Assembly: GCA_009841235.1 (NCBI GenBank)
Contig: VXMH01000023.1
Location: forward strand, 31,086 to 95,085
Length of the DNA stretch: 64,000 nucleotides
DNA from: Caldilineaceae bacterium SB0661_bin_32
GTDB taxonomy: Bacteria; Chloroflexota; Anaerolineae; Caldilineales; Caldilineaceae
Direction of reading: 5' to 3'
Part shown: positions 52,096 to 61,550 of the stretch, one piece after another
Numbering within the stretch: position 1 is the stretch's first letter
Layout of the letters: each line of letters starts with the position of its first letter
Notes under the pieces: model-generated
What the model was told of the DNA's origin: nothing
Databases searched by the model: none
Seen by the model: the letters and a program-made list of their open reading frames with translations, nothing else
Translations under genes and position numbers: made by a program

Positions 52096-53055
52096 ATGGC
52101 CAGCATCAGCGAAACCCAGACTCAGAAAGGGCTTGCCTCTTTGTTCGGGCGGGGCGGGAAGCCAATGAAGCCGTCCACACGAGAAGCGTGGTATGGCTAT
52201 CTGCTCGCGTCGCCGTGGATCATTGGGTTCGTCGTCTTTACGGTCGGGCCAATGCTGGCTTCGCTGGTGATCGGCATGTATCGCACCGACTTTCTGACTG
52301 AGACGACTTTCGTCGGCTTCCGGTGGTATCAGAATGTTCTGAGCGACAGTCTTGTGCGCAAGGCGCTGATCAATACTGCGATCTTCAGCTTCACAGTGGT
52401 GCCCATCAATACTGCGCTGGCATTGCTGATCGCGGTTATGCTGAACCAGGGGATCCGGCTCCAGAGTTTCTGGCGCACGGTATATTATCTCCCGTCTGTG
52501 GTATCGGGCGTGGCGGTATCGCTACTTTGGAAATGGCTCTATCAGCCTGACATCGGCCTGTTGAATTCGATTCTCGGCCCGATGTTGCGTCCCTTCGATA
52601 TCGACCCGCCCCGCTGGATCTTCAGCACGGAGTGGGCGCTGCCGTCACTCATCATTATGGCCTTCTGGGGCGCGGGCGGCGCTATGCTGATCTATCTGGC
52701 CGGGCTGCGGGGGATCCCGACGTCACTCTATGAGGCCGCCGAGATCGATGGCGCCAGTTCTTTCCGCCGCTTTTTCGCGGTCACATTGCCTCTGCTCACG
52801 CCGACAATCTTCTTCAACGTTGTCCTCAATATCATTGGTTCCTGGCAGGTCTTCACGCAGGCGATGGTCATGACGCGCGGCGGCCCCAACAACGCCACCC
52901 TTACAATGGTCCTGCACATCTACAATACCGGTTTCCAGAACTTCTATTTCGGCTACGCATCCGCCCAGGCCTGGTTCCTTTTTGTCATTGTACTCATTTT
53001 CGTCATTCTCGCGTTGCGGAGCGCGTCTTCCTGGGTGCACTACGAGCGGGTCTAG
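52096..53055 (+). CDS. sugar ABC transporter permease (MalF/UgpA-like)
   Basis: 319-aa permease with six TM helices. After a charged N-terminus of about 30 residues comes the first TM (YGYLLASPWIIGFVVFTVGPMLASLV). The EAA loop that contacts the ATPase reads YEAAEIDGASSFRRFFAVTLPLLTP-like near residue 212, the carbohydrate-uptake (CUT1) form. It pairs with the next gene, 35 bp downstream. No ATPase gene is present in the operon, so it probably shares a common MsmK/MalK-type ATPase encoded elsewhere. Confidence 0.93.
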   Translation: MASISETQTQKGLASLFGRGGKPMKPSTREAWYGYLLASPWIIGFVVFTVGPMLASLVIGMYRTDFLTETTFVGFRWYQNVLSDSLVRKALINTAIFSFTVVPINTALALLIAVMLNQGIRLQSFWRTVYYLPSVVSGVAVSLLWKWLYQPDIGLLNSILGPMLRPFDIDPPRWIFSTEWALPSLIIMAFWGAGGAMLIYLAGLRGIPTSLYEAAEIDGASSFRRFFAVTLPLLTPTIFFNVVLNIIGSWQVFTQAMVMTRGGPNNATLTMVLHIYNTGFQNFYFGYASAQAWFLFVIVLIFVILALRSASSWVHYERV

Positions 53056-53090
53056 AGCGAATACAGTCTTTTTCGAGGCAGGAGCGTCTT

Positions 53091-53978
53091 GTGGCAACCA
53101 CCGTCCAAACGGGTTCAGCTGTTCACCAAGCCGAACGGTATGACAACAGCAGAGTCAGCGAAGCTCTCTATCGCCTTCTCCTCTACGGAGCCGTCATTCT
53201 GGGTGGCATAGTCTTTGCTATTCCATTCTATTGGATGATGCGCACTTCGGTAATGCCGACGACACAGGTTTACCTTTTCCCGCCCGAGTGGTGGCCTGAG
53301 CGGTTTGAATGGCACCATTTCAAGACGCCGTTTGCCGTCTTTCCTTTCGCCAAGTTCTTTTTGAACAGCACGTTTATTGCTGCTGGCAGCGCAATCGGCG
53401 CGGCTCTTTCTTCCTCCGTGGTCGGTTTCAGTTTTGCCCGGCTCCGGTTCCCTCTTCGAGATATCATGTTTGTTGTCGTGCTCGCGACCATGATTTTGCC
53501 CGAGCACGTCCGTCTGGTTCCCACCTACCTGCTTTTTGTCGAACTTGACTGGATCGGCACCTACCGTCCTCTCATCATTCCGAACTGGTTTGCGCCCGCC
53601 TTCTATGTGTTTCTGATGCGCCAGTTCTTTATGACCATTCCGAGAGAACTGGATGATTCGGCCATGATCGACGGCTGCAATCCAATCGGCCTGTTCTGGC
53701 GCATTCATCTACCACTGAGCCTGCCGGCGCTTGGCGTCGTCCTTATCTTTATGGTCACCGCCCAGTGGAACGACTTCCTTTACCCCCTCATCTACATTCA
53801 GGGCGTGCCCAACTATACGGTCGCTCTTGGCCTGCGCCTGTTTGAGGGACATATGACAAACAATATGCAGGCGCTAATGGCGGCTTCGATTCTCGGCGTC
53901 CTGCCGACGATCATTCTCTTTTTCTTTGCCCAGCGCCACTTTGTTCAGGGGATCGTCGTCTCAGGCGTCAAGGGGTAG
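53091..53978 (+). CDS. sugar ABC transporter permease (MalG/UgpE-like)
   Basis: 295-aa partner permease. TM1 (LYRLLLYGAVILGGIVFAIPFYWMM) follows a short polar N-terminus; the EAA loop is IPRELDDSAMIDGCNPIGLF near residue 185, matching the MalG branch. The start is a GTG at 53091 with GGAG seven bases upstream. It ends 50 bp before the PhyH-family gene, which is probably part of the same transcript. Confidence 0.93.
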   Translation: MATTVQTGSAVHQAERYDNSRVSEALYRLLLYGAVILGGIVFAIPFYWMMRTSVMPTTQVYLFPPEWWPERFEWHHFKTPFAVFPFAKFFLNSTFIAAGSAIGAALSSSVVGFSFARLRFPLRDIMFVVVLATMILPEHVRLVPTYLLFVELDWIGTYRPLIIPNWFAPAFYVFLMRQFFMTIPRELDDSAMIDGCNPIGLFWRIHLPLSLPALGVVLIFMVTAQWNDFLYPLIYIQGVPNYTVALGLRLFEGHMTNNMQALMAASILGVLPTIILFFFAQRHFVQGIVVSGVKG

Positions 53979-54028
53979 CGCCGAGTTGATTTCGGCTTGC
54001 TTTCACTTCCTTTGCAGGCCGCCGGACA

Positions 54029-54952
54029 GTGGCCCACTTCACAATGAGAGGTACCGCGACTGTGCGCTCTAAAGAAGAAGACAAGGAACTCGATTACCTG
54101 TTCGACCTGCAGGGGTATCTCGTCCTGAAGGGCGCTATCTCCAGGGATGACCTGGCTGAGATGAACGGCTGGGTGGACGACCATTGGGCTTATGTCGAAG
54201 ACCCGCCAATTCTGGGCGAGGCACAGTTGGATGTCAATCCGGATCCTGAGTACTGGATCGGAAATGTCGAGATCCATAGCTACGGTCAAGACGATGGCGT
54301 AAACTTTCAGAACATCGTCGAAGGCGGCGCCGTCTTTGAGAGACTCATAGACCACCCTTCCTGGCATCCGCTTGCTGCACGGTATATCAACGAGGTTAAT
54401 GGCGTCTCGATCCACGAAAACTTGCTCAACGTGCGGGGACCGGGAGGCTTTCTGTATATCCACTGCGGCGGACACACGCCCCTTTTCTATCTGACATTCC
54501 GGCAGCACAACACGGGTGAGTGGATGGTGGGGCAGATTAACGTCCTGATGGCCCTTGAGGATATCGGCCCCGGCGACGGACCAACGGTCCTGGTGCCCGG
54601 CAGCCACAAATCGACGGAGATTCACCCGCGGTTGGAGCTGGACGGCAAGGGCATTGTCGCTGCCCACCATGAACGGGAGGCCGCCGGCACGGCGCTGGCA
54701 ATGAAAGAGATTTATCTGGAAGCCGGAGACGCCCTCTTCTTCACCGACGCCATCACGCACGGCTCAGCTGAGCGAACCAATCCAGGGCACCGGCGCTCGG
54801 TCATTTTCCGCTATTCGCCCCGCTACCTGCGCACCCGGTTCAACTACCAGTTGTCACCTGAGCTGGCAGCCCGGCTTACACCGGAGCGCCGGCAGATTCT
54901 CGAGCCGGTTGCGCCGCGCGGCAGAATGCTGACGCCGGTGGGCAGTGTCTAG
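54029..54952 (+). CDS. phytanoyl-CoA dioxygenase (PhyH) family protein with HxG metal motif
   Basis: 307-aa Fe(II)/2-oxoglutarate oxygenase-fold protein. The proximal metal motif, expected as HxD, reads HCG at residues 145-147 (in FLYIHCGGHTP), while the distal His (ITHGS, His244) and the 2-oxoglutarate-binding Arg (RRSVIFRY, about 255) are present. Loss of the Asp is characteristic of Fe/2-oxoglutarate halogenases, where halide fills the site, but it also occurs in PhyH members of unknown activity. The start is GTG 54029 or ATG 54044; neither has a strong ribosome-binding site. It follows a sugar importer and precedes a radical SAM gene. Confidence 0.8.
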   Translation: MAHFTMRGTATVRSKEEDKELDYLFDLQGYLVLKGAISRDDLAEMNGWVDDHWAYVEDPPILGEAQLDVNPDPEYWIGNVEIHSYGQDDGVNFQNIVEGGAVFERLIDHPSWHPLAARYINEVNGVSIHENLLNVRGPGGFLYIHCGGHTPLFYLTFRQHNTGEWMVGQINVLMALEDIGPGDGPTVLVPGSHKSTEIHPRLELDGKGIVAAHHEREAAGTALAMKEIYLEAGDALFFTDAITHGSAERTNPGHRRSVIFRYSPRYLRTRFNYQLSPELAARLTPERRQILEPVAPRGRMLTPVGSV

Positions 54953-54994
54953 TTGCCATGGCGCTGCCAGCCGCAGTGCACGGTAGTTCGCGCA

Positions 54995-56491
54995 ATGGAT
55001 ATTCTCTATATTCATCCGGCCAAACAGGAAGTCGAGGCGCGCTATGACAAGTTTCGCTCCTGTCCGCCCTATCCTTTTATTCCGGTGGGGGTCGTCGGAT
55101 TCGTCAACATGCTGCGGGCCGAAGGGTATCAGGTCCGCGGTCTGAACCTTCCCGTTGAACTTCTGCAGCGCCCCACATTCAGTCTGCGCCAGTGGCTGAA
55201 GAGCCAGCGCATCCTGCCGCAGCTCGTTCTGATCGATCTTCACTGGTACGAGCACGCCTTCGGCGCCATGGCTGTGGCCCAAGCGGTCAAGGAGACACTG
55301 CCGGATACGACGGTGGTGGTCGGCGGACTGACGACTTCGTATTACGGCGAAGAGATTCTGGCCGACTTTCCCTACGTCGATTACGCGATCCGCGGTGACG
55401 CCGAGGAGCCTCTGCGTCAGCTGGCGGCCCAGGTGGTTGGGAAGGGTTCGTCACAGGTCGACGATATACCCAACCTGATTCGGCGTCCCGGAAGCGGTCA
55501 GCGGCCTGAACAGAATCTCGGCTTTTACTTCGCCGACTCGGCCGCGCTGGACAGCCTCGACTTTGTGTCGATGGACTGGCTTTCGAATCAGCGGGCCTAT
55601 GCTGCGCTCCAGTACTCCGGCGCGGGACTTATGACGCTGCGCAAGCCGAAGCTGCTGAGCCACTGGCTCACGGTTGGCCGCGGCTGCGTCTTTGACTGCA
55701 TTTACTGCGGCGGCGGTAAGGCGTCCCACAGCGAGCTCGCCGGCCGCAACGGTTATGTACTTCGATCGCCAGAGGGGGTGGTGGTGGACGTGGCCCGCTT
55801 GGCGAGGGAGGGATTTCAGCAGGTCAATCTATCTCTGGACATCGCCACCTATCCGGCCAAGTGGTGGCGCGCCTTCTTTGCGCAGCTCCGCAACGACGAC
55901 ATACGGATCGGCATCTACAACGAGTTCTTCCAGCTTCCTTCGAATGATTTTATTGACGAGCTATGCAAGACGGCCGATCTTGCTCATACGGAGGTGGCGA
56001 TTTCTCCTCTTTCGGGTGACGAGGAGGTGCGGCGGCGCAATGGCAAGTTCTACACGAATGAACGCTTCCTGCGGATGCTGGAGACGCTTAAGAAGTATGA
56101 AGTGCCAATTTTCATCTATTTCAGCCTGAATCTGCCCGGGGAAACGCCCCAGACCTTTAAGAAGACGCTATATCTGGCGGACCAGATCGGCAAGACCTAC
56201 CCCCATCATCTGTTGCGAATGCTTAACCCCTGCCACACGCTCGATCCCATGTCTCCGATGAGCCGTCAACCCGACAGTTTCGGCATGAACGTTCAGTTCA
56301 CGACATTCCGGGATTACTACGACTACTGCAAGGGGACCGGTTGGGAGCCTCGGAGGGTTGTGAGAGGCCAGCACCGCGGATTCGAAATGGCGAGCCGGCC
56401 GACGCGTATCGTCGAACAGATGGCACAGATCTGGGACGTTTTCGCCCAAGCCCAGCAGTTTCGCTGCTTCCCCGTTCCCCGCGGCTGGTAG
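54995..56491 (+). CDS. B12-binding radical SAM protein
   Basis: 498-aa enzyme with an N-terminal cobalamin-binding Rossmann domain (about 1-150; VVVGGLTTSYYGEEIL, DYAIRGDAEEPL) and a radical SAM barrel. The iron-sulfur cluster motif is GCVFDCIYCGGG (CxxxCxxC) near residue 227. Members include methyltransferases and ring-forming enzymes acting on unactivated carbons. The ATG at 54995 was chosen because the cobalamin domain starts there; the frame opens at 54953. The gene follows the PhyH-like gene by 42 bp, suggesting joint modification of one substrate. Confidence 0.88.
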   Translation: MDILYIHPAKQEVEARYDKFRSCPPYPFIPVGVVGFVNMLRAEGYQVRGLNLPVELLQRPTFSLRQWLKSQRILPQLVLIDLHWYEHAFGAMAVAQAVKETLPDTTVVVGGLTTSYYGEEILADFPYVDYAIRGDAEEPLRQLAAQVVGKGSSQVDDIPNLIRRPGSGQRPEQNLGFYFADSAALDSLDFVSMDWLSNQRAYAALQYSGAGLMTLRKPKLLSHWLTVGRGCVFDCIYCGGGKASHSELAGRNGYVLRSPEGVVVDVARLAREGFQQVNLSLDIATYPAKWWRAFFAQLRNDDIRIGIYNEFFQLPSNDFIDELCKTADLAHTEVAISPLSGDEEVRRRNGKFYTNERFLRMLETLKKYEVPIFIYFSLNLPGETPQTFKKTLYLADQIGKTYPHHLLRMLNPCHTLDPMSPMSRQPDSFGMNVQFTTFRDYYDYCKGTGWEPRRVVRGQHRGFEMASRPTRIVEQMAQIWDVFAQAQQFRCFPVPRGW

Positions 56492-56702
56492 GATTTCCGA
56501 CAGGTGAAATCGCAGCCGCGTCGCCGCCAGCCTGCACCCTCTCGGGATTTTCGGCAAGACCGTCCCTTCGTTCAGACTAAGCCGTTATGTTTCCAGCCGG
56601 AGTTGCAACGGCCTGCCTTTTCTGGGAAAATGAAGCCACAGATTTTTTTGACGCTCGTATCGACTGACCGGTCAGTTTAGCCCGGCTACCCTCTGCTATA
56701 CG
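56492..56702. other. control region upstream of the TetR/men genes
   Basis: 211 bp with no supported gene. It holds TTGACG (56648-56653), a perfect -35-like hexamer match in five of six bases, whose expected -10 position falls inside the palindrome listed separately. Confidence 0.4.
56663..56676. promoter_or_regulatory. perfect 14-bp palindrome, candidate TetR-family operator
   Basis: ACTGACCGGTCAGT is its own reverse complement. It lies 26 bp before the TetR gene, right after a TTGACG -35-like hexamer, so a bound repressor would cover the likely -10 region. TetR regulators usually bind such 14-18 bp palindromes near their own genes. Confidence 0.6.
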
Positions 56703-57302
56703 ATGACCGAAGAGCCCATCCGCAGTCCTGAATCGACCAGGGAGCGCATCCTGGATGCCGCTCTAAGCGTTTTCAGCCATAAAGGCTACCATGACGCGCG
56801 CCTGGACGAGATCGTCGCCAAATCCGAAACGTCGAAAGGCTCGATCTATTTCCACTTTCCCAATAAGGAGCGGCTCTTTCTGGCGCTTGTGGAGAAGTTC
56901 GCCGACCTGGTTGAACGTCGCGTCACGGAAGCAATTGGGCGGCAGACGAGCCCGATGGCGAAGGTCGAGGCCGCGCTGGAGGCTTGCCTGGAGGCATTTG
57001 GCCGCTACCGGCGTCCGGCCAAGGTCATGCTGGTCCAAGCCACTGGACTGGGAACCGTATTCGAGGAAAAACGGCTTGAAATCAACGAGCGATTCGCGAA
57101 TCTGATCCGAATCTATCTGGATGAGGCCGTCGCCGCCGGTGAAATCGAAGCGGTCGATACCGATGTAATCGCCTATGCGTGGCTGGGCAGTATCTACCAC
57201 CTGACGATTCGCTGGGTCTACAGCGGAGAACCGGAGCCTTCACGCATTGTCGGCACGCTGGTGCCGATGCTTCTGCGGAGCGTGAACTACAAGAGGGACT
57301 GA
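56703..57302 (+). CDS. TetR/AcrR family transcriptional regulator
   Basis: 199-aa regulator. The N-terminal helix-turn-helix domain (RERILDAALSVFSHKGYHDARLDE-type, about residues 13-58, with KGSIYFHFPNKE as the recognition-helix end) is standard TetR. The C-terminal ligand-binding domain contains predicted helices around residues 75-190. It is followed after 73 bp by menF on the same strand, so it may control menaquinone genes, or itself only. The ligand is unknown; fatty-acyl-CoA-type ligands are common in this subfamily. Confidence 0.92.
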   Translation: MTEEPIRSPESTRERILDAALSVFSHKGYHDARLDEIVAKSETSKGSIYFHFPNKERLFLALVEKFADLVERRVTEAIGRQTSPMAKVEAALEACLEAFGRYRRPAKVMLVQATGLGTVFEEKRLEINERFANLIRIYLDEAVAAGEIEAVDTDVIAYAWLGSIYHLTIRWVYSGEPEPSRIVGTLVPMLLRSVNYKRD

Positions 57303-57375
57303 GCTGGTCCTTGCGTGAATTTGGCGTGAGGTAATCTGGCGAAAAGCCGATGGGTATTTCCCGGGTTGATGTGAG

Positions 57376-58890
57376 ATGACGGTGCAAGATCGTGTGAGGG
57401 AAGCAGCCGGCCGGAGTGGTCCTGAATTGACTGAGGATGCCCGCTGGCTGGAAGGCGCCGAAGGAGGCGGGGGAGACGAATACAGTGTGGAGCGCCACGG
57501 CCGCCTGGTGAGCGCCAGCCGGCCGGTAGCCGACCTGCCATTTGAGCGTTTTCTTCAGGCCGCCTCAGGCCAGGAGCGCTTCTTCTGGCGCGACGGCAGG
57601 CAGGGCATCACGTTCGCGGGGTCAGGGGTGGCGGCCAATCTCATTGGCTACGGCCACGCCAGGTTTGCTGCCATTCAGCGGCAGGCGAGCGAGATCTTTG
57701 CCTACGCCGAAACTCGCCCATCCCGTCGCTTCGAGCAGGCGCCCGGAGCGGAACTGGCGCTGCCCCGACTGTTCGGCGGCTTTGCCTTTCGGGAAGATTT
57801 TGTGCCGGACATGACCTGGACGGGCTTCCACCCGGGACACTTTATCCTGCCCCACTACCAGTTCGTTGAGCAGGACGGCCTCGGCTGGCTGACTGTGAAC
57901 GCTTTTTTGCCTCCTGAAGATGACGCGACGGCGACAATCCCTCTCCTCGAAGAGGCTTTGGACGCTCAGGCCGCGTTCCTGGCGAGGGGAGAGTTCGAGG
58001 TTGGGGGCCGGGGGGTCGAAGTACGTCTCCAGGACGGGGACGGAAAGCAGGAAAGGCTGGAGATCGACTACCCTTTACAATACGACGAATGGGCGAAGTT
58101 GATCGAGAATGCCCTGTTGTCATTTGACGCTACGCCATTGAAAAAGGTTGTCCTTTCCCGAATCGCGCAACTGCGGGCGCCGCAGCCCCTCATTATCAGG
58201 CAAATGCTGACGCATCTTTGCGCCGATTATCCGGACTGCTTCAGTTTCCTGTTTGAACCGCAGCCGGGGCACGCCTTTCTCGGGGCCACGCCTGAGCTTC
58301 TGGCGCGTGTGCAGGGAGTGGAGCTGGAGACAATGGCGCTGGCTGGATCGATCGGGCGGGGCGCGACGGCAGACGAGGATGCGGAACTGGCTGCTGCTCT
58401 GCTGGCTTCGGCAAAGGACCGTCACGAGCACGCACTCGTGGTGAACGCGCTGCGAGCTATCTTGCAACCCCTGTGCCGCCAGCTGACCGTCGCCGCCGAA
58501 CCGACGGTACTTGCGCTCAGCAATATCCAGCACCTCTACACACCGGTCAAGGCCAGACTCAACAGCCCGGAGGGCGTGCTGCCGCTGGTGGAAGCTCTGC
58601 ATCCGACGCCGGCAATGGGGGGAACACCGCGCGAACTGGGGATGGCGTTCATCCGGGGGAATGAGCCGACGCTGCGGGGCTGGTACGCGGCGCCGGTCGG
58701 CTGGATCGATTGCAACATGGAGGGCGCATTTGCCGCGGCGATTCGCTCGGCCGTGGTGCAGAAGGAGCGGGCCTGGGCCTATGCGGGGGCCGGCATCGTT
58801 CCCGGCTCCGTTCCACAGGCGGAGTGGGAAGAGACGAATTGGAAGTTCCAGCCGGTTATTCGTTCAGTGGCAGGCGGGCAGCCGGCATGA
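57376..58890 (+). CDS. menF: isochorismate synthase MenF
   Basis: 504-aa chorismate-utilising enzyme that makes isochorismate for menaquinone. The general base Lys lies in LKKVVLSRIAQL (about residue 256). Family motifs AGSIGRGATADED (about 323), KDRHEHALVVNALR (about 351) and HPTPAMGGTPRELG (about 412) are intact, and GWYAAPVGWID follows. The N-terminal 60 residues are variable. The stop overlaps the menD start by 4 bp (ATGA). Confidence 0.93.
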   Translation: MTVQDRVREAAGRSGPELTEDARWLEGAEGGGGDEYSVERHGRLVSASRPVADLPFERFLQAASGQERFFWRDGRQGITFAGSGVAANLIGYGHARFAAIQRQASEIFAYAETRPSRRFEQAPGAELALPRLFGGFAFREDFVPDMTWTGFHPGHFILPHYQFVEQDGLGWLTVNAFLPPEDDATATIPLLEEALDAQAAFLARGEFEVGGRGVEVRLQDGDGKQERLEIDYPLQYDEWAKLIENALLSFDATPLKKVVLSRIAQLRAPQPLIIRQMLTHLCADYPDCFSFLFEPQPGHAFLGATPELLARVQGVELETMALAGSIGRGATADEDAELAAALLASAKDRHEHALVVNALRAILQPLCRQLTVAAEPTVLALSNIQHLYTPVKARLNSPEGVLPLVEALHPTPAMGGTPRELGMAFIRGNEPTLRGWYAAPVGWIDCNMEGAFAAAIRSAVVQKERAWAYAGAGIVPGSVPQAEWEETNWKFQPVIRSVAGGQPA

Positions 58891-60647
58891 GCAGTGTCGC
58901 CAGCAGTCCAAACCCGAATCTGCAGTTCTCTGAGACGCTCGTCGCGGGGTTGGCGGATGCCGGGCTGAAGGCGGTCTGCATAGCGCCGGGCTCGCGTTCG
59001 ACGCCGCTGGCGCTCGCCTTTGACGCCCACCCGTCTATCGAGACCTTCGTCCATTTGGATGAACGCTGCGCCAGCTTTTTTGCGCTGGGAATGGCGCAGG
59101 CCAGCGGCCGGCCCGTGGCGCTGGTCTGCACGTCCGGCACTGCGGCGCTCGAGTTTCATGCAGCGGTGGTAGAGGCGAAAATGGCCGGCGTGCCGCTGCT
59201 GGTGCTGACAGCGGACAGGCCGCCGGAACTTCGTCATAGCGGGGCCAACCAGACCATCGACCAGGTCAAGATGTACGGGGACCATGTCCTGTGGACGGTG
59301 GACGCAGCGCTGCCCGAAGGGGACGCGCCGGATGTTGCGTTGAGGAATATGCGCACGCTGGCGGCCAGGTGCTTTGCCGTTGCCAACGGGATCCGCAAAG
59401 GACCTGTGCATATCAACTTCCCTTTCCGGAAACCGCTGGAGCCGGAAGCTCCCTACAGCCCCCAGTTTGACAAGGGCCAGAGCAGTTCCATACAGCGGGG
59501 CGTGCTGGTACCGACCGCCGAGCAGATCGAAGAGATGGTCGCGCTCGTTTCCGCCCATGAGCAGGGCTGGATCGTCTGCGGGCCGTGGGCCGGGCGCCCG
59601 CCTTGCGGTCTGGTCGATGCGGTGGCGGAACTGGGCCGCAGCACCGGGTATCCCGTTTTCGCGGACCCGCTTTCAGGGCTTCGTTTTGGCCCGTATACGG
59701 GAACTGCGCCAATCATAGGCAGCTATGAGAGCTTTCTCCAACATTCGGCCGATTTCGACGCGCCCCGGGTCGTCATTCGTTTCGGCGCCGTGCCGACTTC
59801 GAAATATCTCAACGCGTACCTGGAGCGCACCGCGCCGGCCTTCCAGGTTCACGTTCGCAGCGACGGCGTTTGGGCTGACGACAGCCACCGCGTACACTCC
59901 TATCTGCAGGTGGACGAGACCGTACTCTGCCGCCAGTTGGCGGCGCGGTTTCGAAGGACGCCGGGCCAGTGGGCGGCCTCCATTCTGGCGGCCGAGGAAC
60001 GCAGCCGGCGGCGCCAGGAGCGTTTTCTGCGGGAGAGCTGGTCTGACGCTGCTGCAGCCGCAACCGCAGTGAAGTCTCTTCCGGATGACAGCAACCTCTT
60101 TGTTGGCAACAGCCTGCCCGTGCGCCACGTGGACCAGTTCGCCCAGCCCGATACCAGGAGAATACACGTTTACGGCAACCGGGGGGCGAGCGGAATCGAC
60201 GGCGTATTGTCGAGCGCGCTGGGCGTGGCCGCGGCCGAGCGGAACAGGCCGATGTTGCTGCTTATTGGCGATGTCAGCTTTTACCATGACATGAACGGGC
60301 TGCTCGCCGTTAACAGGCATGAGCTGGACAACGTCTCGGTGGTGCTGTTGAATAACGGCGGCGGAGGCGTTTTCCGCCGGCTTCCAATTGCCGGGGATCG
60401 TGCCAGGTTCGAGGAGCTGTTTCTCACGCCTCCCGGCCTGGACTTCTCACTGGCCGCGGCGATGTACGGCCTCGACTTTGTGCGCATTCAAAATGAAAAC
60501 AGGGCGGGCCTGGCCAAGGCGATCTGCGCGTCACGCCGCGACAGGAGGCCGACGGTCATCGAGGTGTGCACCGACGGAGCGCGGGACGAACGAATGCGAC
60601 GAGAACTGATCGAATCTTGGAAAGACCATCAGGAGGAATATACGTGA
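58887..60647 (+). CDS. menD: 2-succinyl-5-enolpyruvyl-6-hydroxy-3-cyclohexene-1-carboxylate synthase MenD
   Basis: 586-aa thiamine-diphosphate enzyme joining isochorismate and 2-oxoglutarate. The N-terminal PYR domain has [14 protein letters not shown] and [16 protein letters not shown]; the C-terminal PP domain has the ThDP motif [13 protein letters not shown] through NNGGGGVF (about residues 462-497), where NGG replaces the common NDG. The ATG at 58887 overlaps the menF stop; the frame is open further upstream but overlaps menF. Confidence 0.95.
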   Translation: MSSVASSPNPNLQFSETLVAGLADAGLKAVCIAPGSRSTPLALAFDAHPSIETFVHLDERCASFFALGMAQASGRPVALVCTSGTAALEFHAAVVEAKMAGVPLLVLTADRPPELRHSGANQTIDQVKMYGDHVLWTVDAALPEGDAPDVALRNMRTLAARCFAVANGIRKGPVHINFPFRKPLEPEAPYSPQFDKGQSSSIQRGVLVPTAEQIEEMVALVSAHEQGWIVCGPWAGRPPCGLVDAVAELGRSTGYPVFADPLSGLRFGPYTGTAPIIGSYESFLQHSADFDAPRVVIRFGAVPTSKYLNAYLERTAPAFQVHVRSDGVWADDSHRVHSYLQVDETVLCRQLAARFRRTPGQWAASILAAEERSRRRQERFLRESWSDAAAAATAVKSLPDDSNLFVGNSLPVRHVDQFAQPDTRRIHVYGNRGASGIDGVLSSALGVAAAERNRPMLLLIGDVSFYHDMNGLLAVNRHELDNVSVVLLNNGGGGVFRRLPIAGDRARFEELFLTPPGLDFSLAAAMYGLDFVRIQNENRAGLAKAICASRRDRRPTVIEVCTDGARDERMRRELIESWKDHQEEYT

Positions 60648-61495
60648 CGATCCCTCAGAGTGCAGACTGGCAGGAGGTCGCCGAATACAGCGACATCACC
60701 TATCACAAGGCGGACGGTATGGCGCGCATCGCCTTCGACCGGCCGGAAAAACGCAACGCCTTCCGCCCCGAGACTATCGATCAGATGACGGAGGCGTTCA
60801 AGGATGTCTGGGCGGATGATCAGATCGGCGTCGTTCTCCTGACGGGGAACGGACCTTCACCCAAGGACGGGGTCCACGCATTCTGCGCGGGGGGCGACCA
60901 GGGAGTGCGCGGGCACGCAGGCTATATGAATGAACAGGGTGTGGCGCAGCTGAATGTGCTGGAACTCCAGCGGATCATGCGTAACATGCCCAAGCCTGTG
61001 ATTGCGCTGGTAAACGGCTTCGCAATTGGAGGCGGGCACGTGCTCCACGTCATCTGCGACCTTTCCCTGGCTTCGGAAAACGCCGAATTCGGCCAGACAG
61101 GGCCCATCGTCGGCAGCTTCGACGGCGGACTCGGGGCATCCTACCTGGCTTCTGTCGTGGGCCAGAAGAAGGCGCGGGAGATCTGGTACCTGTGCCGCCG
61201 GTATACCGCCCGGGAGGCGCTGGAGATGGGGCTGGTAAACAAGGTGCTGCCGACAGTGGAAGCGCTGGAGGAGGAGGGCGTGGACTGGGCGCAGGAGATT
61301 CTGCGGAAGTCCCCGATCGCGATTCGGTTCCTCAAGGCGGGCTTCAACGCCGACCTGGACGGACAGACAGGATTGCAGGTTCTGGCGGGCGACGCCACGA
61401 TGCTCTTTTATATGACGGAGGAGGGCAAGGAGGGGAGGGACGCGTTTAACGAGAAGCGGCGGCCTGATTTCCGGCAATTCCCCTGGAGGCCTTAA
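60644..61495 (+). CDS. menB: 1,4-dihydroxy-2-naphthoyl-CoA synthase MenB
   Basis: 283-aa crotonase-fold enzyme that closes the second ring of the naphthoquinone. [25 protein letters not shown] (oxyanion hole, about 83) and [15 protein letters not shown] (about 125) are characteristic, and [20 protein letters not shown] matches the MenB signature that distinguishes it from other crotonases. The start is a GTG at 60644 overlapping the menD stop (GTGA), with AGGAGG upstream. Its length is normal for MenB. Confidence 0.95.
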   Translation: MTIPQSADWQEVAEYSDITYHKADGMARIAFDRPEKRNAFRPETIDQMTEAFKDVWADDQIGVVLLTGNGPSPKDGVHAFCAGGDQGVRGHAGYMNEQGVAQLNVLELQRIMRNMPKPVIALVNGFAIGGGHVLHVICDLSLASENAEFGQTGPIVGSFDGGLGASYLASVVGQKKAREIWYLCRRYTAREALEMGLVNKVLPTVEALEEEGVDWAQEILRKSPIAIRFLKAGFNADLDGQTGLQVLAGDATMLFYMTEEGKEGRDAFNEKRRPDFRQFPWRP

Positions 61496-61550
61496 GGGAG
61501 CAAATAGCAGAAAGCCGGACGTACCTTCCCCAATCCGGAACGGGCTTCTT

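Noticed and set aside
56697..56702. TATACG with extended TG as a -10 for the TetR gene
   Set aside because: It directly abuts the ATG, so transcription would begin inside the coding sequence, and no later in-frame start precedes the helix-turn-helix.
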